Assembly: GCA_023078555.1 (NCBI GenBank)
Contig: CM041201.1
Location: 1,619,713-1,683,712, forward strand
DNA: 64,000 nt
Reading direction: 5' to 3'
From: Ulva prolifera
Taxonomy: Eukaryota; Chlorophyta; Ulvophyceae; Ulvales; Ulvaceae
Every line of letters begins with the position of its first letter. Position 1 is the stretch's first letter. The notes under the pieces are model-generated. The model had not been told where the DNA came from, made no database searches, and saw nothing but the letters and a program-made list of their open reading frames with translations. This document shows positions 55,787 to 64,000 of the stretch, one piece after another. The position numbers and the translations under genes were made by a program.

Positions 55787-56507
55787 TTAGCACGGACATG
55801 GCAATTGTGCCTGCCCTCCGACATGGCTTTTGGGCGATGGAAATATCGGGCTGACCTCCATGTTTTGTCATGCCTGCCATTCGCATGCACCAGGCAAACG
55901 CGCAGAACCACTTCCCAGACATGATTGCGCTGCAAACAATGCATTGATTTGATGATGCGCGACACCTCAGTTCAGGCTAGTGGCCATGTTGGTTGTAACG
56001 TTCCCTCGTGTACGGAAGGGCGCAAGATGGGAGTATCCGTCGATGTAAGCAGACGTGGCCTGTGGCCCGCTGTGCGGGTCCTTCAGCGTTGCGTCCATGT
56101 CCACGGCATAGCACGAGGGCCGTCTGCCTGGAGTCGTATTAGCCCATTTTTTATTGTCCCTCGGGAAGTTGCGCGTTGTTCGCTAGTCGTGCGGGAAATG
56201 CCATCTGCTGCGTTGTGTCTGCCCATGTAACGCACTTAGCACCGCCCCCAGCGACCAATCATGGTGAAGAAACGCCAGCCGCTGCACGCAGCAAGCCATA
56301 CAAATGATTTGGTGCGGACTGTGTATTGCCTGGCATGTCCGTGTACCTGCTCTGGTGGACGAATCCAGAGGCCACCGCAAGTCGCACTGCCACGGCACAG
56401 CCGGATGTGAGACGGCACGTGCACGACTGAGAATAGATTCAACGCCAAAAATGTCGTCTAGGCTGGGCTGAGATATCTCTGCTTACAGCCATTGCCTCAA
56501 GCTGCAG

Positions 56508-59500
56508 GCTAAGCTGGAGGAGCTTCTGAAGGCAGGTGCTAGCTGCAACAGTCGCGACGCAAATGACCGCACTCCTTTGCACACAGCTGCGATCCAGGGC
56601 CACGTTGAGGCTTGTAAGCTTCTCCTACGCTACGGAGCATCCGGCAGAGCTCGTGACAGAGCAGGGAGGTCGCCTGCACATTTGTGTGTGGAGCTCAGCT
56701 CCTCAGGCAGTCCCGCGAAACGCCCAAACTATCACCACATTCTACTAGAAATCTTAACTGGCAGCGATCAGCCCGAGCCGGACCAACAGGTAGGCGAAGC
56801 GTCTAGGTCGGACTGGCTGACATCACTGCTGCACTGCGCAGCAGAAGCAGGTGCAAGAGCAGCGGCAGCATTGCTCTTCGAGCATGGTGCTCATGACGGC
56901 ACCATACGCCACGAGAGCAGAACAGCATTGCACATAGCCTCTGCTGGTGGCGACACTGCGTTTGTCGATCTCCTCCTCGAAGCGAAGGACACACAGTGCA
57001 CCACACAGCAGGTGCCTCCCTGCTGCTCTCATCTCTGCAACCGACAGAACCCCGCAGCAACCACTCCTCTGTGTCTGACAAATCAATCGCAACTCAGCAG
57101 CAGTAGCTCATCGCACAAGCAGCTGCAAGCCACTCGGTGCTGTCTGCATCAGCCCCGACATGTCATGGGCGGGCGGTGGCAAGCACAGGTCTCCTGTGTT
57201 ACAGCAGTGGTCTCGCTGCAGTCTTTGTTTGGCGCAGTTTTGGGACCGCGACACATGCCCCGGAGCTGCTGAAGGCCCCATGGCAGCGTATGCACCCTGT
57301 GTAGCGCATGATGCACCCTATGCAGGATTCCCGCGGCAACACGCCGCTGCATCTGGCGGCGGAGGCGGGCCACGCCCCCACCGTCCGCGCCCTCCTCCCG
57401 CACTGCCCGACCCCCCGGCCGCACAACTCGCTTCTCCGCACGCCCCTCGCCCTCGCTCTCGCGCACGGCCACGCGCCAGTCATCGCCGTCTTCGTCGAGT
57501 TCCTCATGACCCCGCCGCTGCCACCGGCCGCCGACGTGGCAGCCGAGGCGGCGGCGGCGCCGCGGCCGCGCAGCCGGGCGGTCGGCGGGCGGTGGGCGCG
57601 GCACGCGATGCGGGACGACGTCGTCGAGGCGCAGATCAGCCAGATGGTGCAAGAGGTGGGTGTGTGCCGGGATTACTGCCCACGTTGCGATGGGGCGAGG
57701 GCTCCTGCCGGGCGCATTTCCTTGTGCTGCTGGCGAAACATCCCCCCACATGATGTTGCTCAGGGCCATCATGCTATGATGCCTGCCTTGGTGTTATGCC
57801 ATGCAGTACGGCTCCAGCTCATGTAGTGGATGACTAGCTTCATCCCAGGTCACTATGCATGACTCATGTACCAAGCATCGGCCGGTGCACTTCGTACCTC
57901 AGATACTACATGTGTTACACTGCACTACCGAGCTAAGTGATTCCAGATCTACTGTACTGTACATATAGGAACTGCATGCATGCAGGTCCTGAATGCCAAG
58001 GACAGCCTGGAGCAGGAGCTGTGCGCCGCGGCGGCCGCGGGGGACTACGTGCTGGTGCAGCTCCTCATCGACTGCGGCGCCAGCGTCGCCACCGCGCGCC
58101 TGCGCCGCCGCGGCGCCGTCCAAATTGCCATGCAGCGCATCATGGTAATCCTCCCCCCCCTTCCCAGGCTGTGCAGCATCTGCGTTGTATCTTTGCACAT
58201 TACGTTTGTCCTGCGCGCCTGTATGGTGGCCACGTGGTTTGTTTCTGTGGTTCGCTAACTGCATGTCGCGCTGCACTCCGCTTTGGCAGCCTGTGCACAC
58301 CTCGTGGCTTGATCGTGGTGCTCACTTACCAGCATGCAAGACACACATTTTGTATCTGCTCTGGTGTAGCAGCTAGGCCATGCAGAAGTAAAGCCTCCAT
58401 ATGCATGCAGGATAGCCCGGTGGGGTACCTGGATAGCATTGTCTGGTGGCCAGAGGTGCTGCGCCGCGCCTGGGCGGCAACTGGAGACAGCGGCAGCCAC
58501 CGACCAGCGCTCCGATGCGACAATCCAAGCTGCACAGAGCCTGGCCATGGACTGGTGGACGCAGGGGAGTGTGTGCCAGGGGGGCCCGCACCGGAGGACG
58601 TCGGCCGCAGCTGCGGCGACCGCACCTGCTGCCGCTGCCACGGCGAGTACAACATGCATGCGGCGATGCGGCGCTGGCTGCTGCGCGGCGTGCGCCGGTG
58701 GCGCTCCCCCGTGGACAGCGTGCTGAAAGCCGTGGAGGTGCGCCTCCTTGGGTCGACTGTCCACGGGTCAGAGAAGCGCGTGCGTGCGCTCGTCGTATCT
58801 GTGTGTGGCCGCGCGTGGCTGGCTGTGCGCCCCATGGTTGCGCCAGCACTTCGGCCAGTGTGCTGCACTCAGATGTACATGTATCAACTGCGATCCTGCT
58901 TGGCTGTGACCTGTGCTCATGTTCCAGCACAGTTGCTTCTGTGAGGTTGCACACATGCACATAAAGTTCTTCAATCTCCAGCAGTGCATCAGGAGACACC
59001 TCATCACTGACTCGCCAGCGCGTGCATGTTGGTGCATGTTGTTGTGCTGATGCCGGCATCGGAGGACTGCTGCACCCTAACATCAGAATCCAGCCGCGTG
59101 GGTGCAGGGGCCGCACCCTAACAACAGAATCCAGCCGCGTCGGTGCAGGGGCTGGAGCACATGCTCACTGACGACGAGGTGACGGTGCTGCTGCTGCTGG
59201 CGCACGGCGCCCCTGTGGCCGTGCGCGTCGGCAGCGGCGCCGACGGCGACCCGGCCGCCGCCGCCGCGGCTGCCGACACCGTGCTGGGCCTCGCGTGCTG
59301 CGGCAACAGCTGGCCGGCCGTCGCCGCGCTGTGCTGCGTGCTGCGGCCCGGCGACATCACGCGGGTGCGTAGCGCTGGCCCGTGGCGCCGCTGCAATGCA
59401 TGCACACAGCCTTGTGCACAACCCAAGAGCATGCGCCGTTGTATAGCAGAGCAAGCAGGCACCCTACACGGCACAGCATTGTAGCGCATCGATTCAAGAA

Positions 59501-62500
59501 TCTCCCCCTTGTCCCCCACATAGTCATACGTTTGACATAGTCACGCGTTCGACATACTCACACATTCAAGCTGTACACAACGTGTAGCTTAAGAACTTTA
59601 TCGGTTCATCCGGGTCTTTTACCTTTTTTAATTTCAGGAGCGAACTAAAAGATTATTGGCTTTATTAAGAACACGAATTCGGGGCAGAGCAGCATGCCCG
59701 CAGCATGCTAGCTCACGCTGGCCTGGCGCGTCGCCAGCATCTGTGTAGGTGTAGTGGCATGCATTCTGCGGCGTGCACCTCCGCCGAGGCACCGCATATC
59801 ATGCATCCTGCAGAGGTCAGCACTACCGACTCAGCAGGCGATGCATGTATCGGCTGTTGTCCAACACCTTCCTCCGGCCCAGGCCGCTGTGCCGCCCTTC
59901 GGACCCGTGGAAGATCCATGCATATGCACCATGCATTATATTCGTCATGGTCCATCCATGCAGGAACGCATGGCGGCATGCCTCCTGCACGCCACCGCGA
60001 TGCACATCTTCCCGGTTGTGGCCGCGCTCCTCAGCTTCCCGATGGCCCCGTTCTCATTCCCATGCATGCGCCACGCAGCAGAGACCGCCGCCGAGGCCGA
60101 CCCAGCCCGCCTCTTCAGCTGCTGCACCGAACCCCCGACTACGCACGCTCTCCCGTGCCGCGCATGCGGCACGCAGGCGCTGCTGGCGTACGCCCCGCCG
60201 CCGACCCGGAAATTGCGGCATTTTTGGGGGTTGCGGGGGCGGACGCTCTACCTCTCCGAAGCACACGACCGCGTCACCCTGAGCCGCCTGCTCTACACCG
60301 CCGTTTTTGGCCAAGACTTCCGTCATTCAGACACCAGACCCCTGCACGAGCAACTAGTGGCCGCTTCTGCGGCCTACAGCTCACGGGCCAGCCCCTCTGT
60401 GGCACCCGGCCGGGCGACTCAGCGCGGCGGCGGCTCTTGGCGCTCACGGGGCCAAGATGGCTGTGCAGACATCGCGGTGCACCGCAGCCACCCCGGTGGG
60501 CCGCCGCTGTGCCGCAGCGCGCGGCTCATGCGGCCAATGATGGAGGCGTTTGCGGAAACGGCCACTCATGAGTTGCATGATCGCTGGCGGCAGCTTGCCC
60601 CAGCCCTGCTGTGGCGCCCAAGTCTTGAGCAGCCCGCCCGGTGCACTACATTGCGATACCCTGAAGCAGATTCGCACGGGGGCCGCGCGGCAGATGCGGC
60701 AGCAGCAGTCCCTAGCGCCGGTGCGAGTGGAGGAGCAGTACCTGCCAGGCTGTGGGAGAGGGAAGAGGTGCCGAGCCGTCATGGTGCGTGGGGGAGGCGG
60801 GTCCCGGTGATCCTCCACATCATCGACGCCCTCCTGGAGGACGCCCCAGCAGAGCTGTTGTGGAGCCGGTTGCACAGCACGCACAGCACGCCCGCCGCCG
60901 CGCCCTCATGCGACGGTGGCGGGCCGCCGGCTGCTCCAACCTCTGTGCTGTCCCCCGGGCCAGCAACGGCGGCTAGCTCTGACGGAGTCAACGTCCGCGG
61001 GAGGTGTGCATGCGGCAGTTGCACCTTGACTGTCACCGTTGCGGATTGCACGGACAGGGTTCTGGATGGGGGGTTTCGCTGTGATGGCGATGCTGTGTTG
61101 GGCGGAGGCTCCACAGCGGGGGACACAGCGCGGGGGCCGCCAGACACGGCGGCCGGACAGGGGGCGGGCACGTACGTCTGGCGCAACAGCATTCCAGATC
61201 ATGAGGGGGGCGGGGCCGGCTCGGCCGTGTGTGGTGGGGGTCCGGCCGCCGCGGCAGCGGCCGAGGCGGCTGTGGCGGCAGCCGCCGGGGAGTACGAGTT
61301 CGGCGTTCCGAGGGTGATCCTGCGGCCTGTCCCGGTGGCGGGGGTGTACGCAGCCATGCAGGCCGCGGCGCCAGCCGCGGCGGCCCCACAGCTGGGCTGG
61401 GATGAACTTCTCCTTGAGTTTGCGGATCAACAGCCGCCACGGGAGATGCAGCCGGTGTTGCACCCTCACTGCCTCACGGCGCTTGCGCACGCCGACCCTC
61501 ATTGTCATGGACTAGTGTCCACATTGCTGGGGTGGTGTGATGTGGCAGGGGGGTGGGTGGGGGAGGTGCAGGGATCTGAATGATCCGGCCCATCCTTTCC
61601 TAGTGCGCCGCGATCTGTCCTTCTGGCTCATCTGATCAAGACAGTCAGGTAGCAATAACTAGACACTGGCTACGCAGCGTTGCTCTTCCTACCCGTCTGA
61701 ACGACGGACCGGCGCTCTTGTTGCGTGTACCATAGATTTTTCTGGCTGTAGACAGCGACCCACTCTAGCCACACCATGTCATCAGCACCGTGGCAAAACA
61801 AAGCACGAACATGGACCATGGTGTGATAGGGCACCAAGACACACCACACGGCATTGCATCAAGCAGCATCGGCCTGTAGCTGCAGTCATCTTGTTACGCC
61901 TCCCCACGCGCTCCGTGCATGCAGATAATCGACGCGCTGCTGTGCTGGCGCGCTGCGCACGCTTCCGGGACCCCGCTCGGCGAGCCGCCCAGCACGCGGT
62001 ACACAGCACAAGCCACGCAGCGCAAGGCCGCTCAGGCCGGGCGGACAGCTGGGCTGAGAGCTGGACGTGATCCCCCTGCAGCGGAAACCTTTTCTCTTGA
62101 GAACGTCGCAACTGGGACGCGAGCCCAGGCCACGCCGCATGCATGGCCTCCTGCTGCAGAGATCCCGTTTGCCGTGGCCGCCCAAGCAGTGGCCGACAGC
62201 GGGCTGGTGATGCTGAAGAGCCTGTTGTGGTGGCCCCTGCAAGCCACGTGCACCGGTGAATACTCCACAGGGCGCAGTTACTGCCGCTTGTCGAGATCAC
62301 CAGAAGGGACGCCGGTCATCCACTTCTGCACAGGTGCCGCCTCGGCCACATTTTTAAATGCCATCCTTTGCATGCGTTGCGGCCGTGCTCGAGATGCCGC
62401 AGCTCCTGGCTCGTCAACCTTGGCCATTCAACCTTGACCCCCTGAAGGCCGAAGGGTGCCTGTAGTAGGAGGTGAACATGACTGGAAATCATATGTATCT

Positions 62501-64000
62501 CAACATCTTCCGCTTGAAGCGGTGTGCTGTGACTGCGGCGAGCTGTATGCTCGTGCATCTTGCATGACCTGTGATCATCGTTTTACCATCTGTCTGCGGA
62601 TCGCAGCTGGTCGCCCAGATGCCACTGCACATATGATTGTCACTATGGGCAGCCCGGCCTCTGAACCTCGCAGCCGTCTCCCCGCCGTCTCGCCTCCGGG
62701 TCCGTGCCTGCAATGTTGCATTCATCTGCCAGATTAGACTTGATAAAGGCGTAAGTTGCATGTCATCAGATTAATGCGGTCAGCACGTGGAGGAAGCAGC
62801 CCCCCGCATGTATGCAACATCTCAATGTATGCATGTATTTACAAAAGACAGAGGCCGGGCATGCTGCCGGTACTCAGAATCCATTCGCAAACCTGTTCAC
62901 TCATTCATGGCACTAGCCCGGGCACGAGGGCTCGCACCACAGCCCTACCGGAATGTGCGCATGCTTACATAGCCAATATCTCATGTGTCCCAGCTTCCCG
63001 AGCTATTGCCGCACGCCTTGGTGTTCAGGTGTCGGGCACGATGTCACCCATGCACCGGAGCCACGCCGCCAATGCCACGTGCGTGTCAACCCAGCCACTC
63101 CAGCTGCTCGGTCTCTCAGAACTCGCGATTGAATCGACATGCAAGTCCTGTGTGAATGCAGCAGGTGCAAGCTTTAATCAGTCTCCATCGGTATGCCAAC
63201 GCACTGTACAGTGATGTGCAACTCTGTGCCCTGCAGGAGACAGCCTGCTGCACTCGGCGTGTGCTTGTGGAAACGAGCATGCCGCGCGGTTCCTACTACA
63301 CTGTGGCGTGGACCCGCTCGGCCGCAACGCCGCCGGAGAGACGCCGCTGCACCGGCTGCGCTTCCCGCCTCGGGCCAGCGCCGAGGTCTCCCGCTGGCTC
63401 GCGCAAGCCCCGCCAGCCGTCACGCCATCCAATGGCAACGCTGCGGTTGTGTTCCCGGCTTCCTCGGGGCCGCCCGGCACTGTGGAGCACCCGCACACGC
63501 CGCCAGGGGGGGGCGCTGGCACTGGCGATGCAGCCGGCGACGTTGCCGGGTCTCCCTCGCAGACCTTCCCCCCTTTAGGTTTGCTGCGCGCTGGGCTGCT
63601 GCTGGCGGACGGGGCTGGTGTTACGGCGATGGAGGTGCTGTGCAAGGGCTGCTACTCGCGGTTCCGCGCCGCTACGCAGTGTGGTCGCGGCCGACTGTGC
63701 AGCGAGGGGGCGCGTAGCAGAGCGCGTGATGGTGCAGCAGGGGCGCACGATGCTGCGGCGCCTGTGGAAGGGGGTAGCGCTGGGCGCTCGGTGGGTGAGC
63801 TCAGCGTAGCAAGTGTCGGTGTGACCCTCGGACAACCTGGGGACGTGGCGCAGTTTAGACATGCATGCGTGTGCCGCGGGGCGGTGTGGGAGGCCGCGGG
63901 GGAAGAGAGCGTGCCGATATGCATGCTACTGGTGCCGGACGGCCTGCGTGCGCCGAGCCAGGCCGGTGGCGTGCTGGGCACGCTGCGCTGCCGCGGCGCG
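56508..64000 (+). CDS. Large ankyrin-repeat protein, incomplete at both ends
   Basis: Exons that join in frame: 56508-57011 (possibly from 56489), 57326-57655, 57986-58144, 58411-58737, 59149-59364, 59964-61565, 61925-62333, and 63236 to beyond the right edge with no stop. Ankyrin repeats are clear in RDANDRTPLHTAAIQGHVEA, RTALHIASAGGDTAFVDLLL, RGNTPLHLAAEAGHAPTV and LLHSACACGNEHAARFLL. Between them lie long Ala/Gly/Pro-rich linkers and Cys pairs (DRTCCRCHGEYN, ALPCRACGTQALL). Ankyrin proteins bind other proteins; the partner is unknown. The 1.6-kb exon at 59964 is unusual for this intron-rich genome and may hide a further intron. The last intron holds an old non-LTR fragment. The first exon was not found. 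Confidence 0.75.
59072..59148 (+). repeat. Tandem duplication carrying two alternative 3' splice sites
   Basis: About 39 bp (caccctaaca, then cagaatccagccgcgt, then ggtgcagggg) is repeated twice, right up to the exon at 59149. Each copy ends in a usable GTGCAG acceptor. Confidence 0.85.
62838..62950 (-). mobile_element. Diverged 3'-end fragment of the non-LTR element in the last ankyrin-gene intron
   Basis: It contains tttacaaaagacagaggccg, attcatggcactagcccggg and accacagccctacc, in the same order as 4995-5105. Confidence 0.8.

Larger units (their letters stand above)
54614..56507. other. Intergenic region between DCL and the ankyrin gene, with two repeats
   Basis: It holds the CA-rich retroposed copy (about 55076-55322) and an inverted-repeat element (55613-55786). 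The first exon(s) of the ankyrin gene should lie here but I could not identify them. Confidence 0.4.

Overview
This window reads as nuclear DNA of a GC-rich eukaryote, most likely a chlorophyte green alga. The reasons are: intron-dense genes with small exons; a plastid-targeted and a second, leaderless iron superoxide dismutase; a fused uridine kinase/UPRT of the plant type; a Dicer-like protein; and TGTAA motifs shortly after two stop codons, the usual green-algal poly(A) signal. Many 5' splice sites read GTGCGY and many 3' splice sites end TGCATGCAG or TGTGCAG. I cannot name the species. Most genes are not visible as long ORFs. I rebuilt them by joining exons at splice sites that keep the reading frame, and the exon lists are in the evidence fields.

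Layout. 1-457 (-) is the edge of an unidentified gene. 1919-9542 is a transposon cluster: an internally deleted Ty3/gypsy chromovirus with identical 367-bp LTRs (1919-4974), a non-LTR element with a restriction-like endonuclease (about 4993-8491), and an unknown 343-aa ORF whose end shares sequence with a dispersed repeat. 10070-12992 (+) is a secreted Cys-rich protein. 15226-16647 (+) is a p24/EMP24 cargo receptor. 18813-22032 (-) is uridine kinase/UPRT. 22.7-23.6 kb holds non-LTR fragments. 25642-26913 (+) is a secreted Arg/His-rich repeat protein behind a TATA box. 27902-30997 (-) and 31413-33792 (+) are two Fe-SOD genes arranged head to head. 34324-37439 (+) is a WD-repeat protein with a PIP-like N-terminus. 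37954-54613 (+) is a complete Dicer-like protein in about 25 exons. 56508 to beyond 64000 (+) is a large ankyrin-repeat protein that leaves the window.

Functional links are loose, as expected for eukaryotic neighbours: oxygen-radical defence, pyrimidine salvage, secretion and RNA silencing. The strongest novelty candidates are short inverted-repeat elements in the Dicer introns, some abutting the 3' splice site (introner-like behaviour); long poly-C tracts just inside two introns; and the secreted polycationic repeat protein. I found no CRISPR array, rRNA or convincing tRNA.
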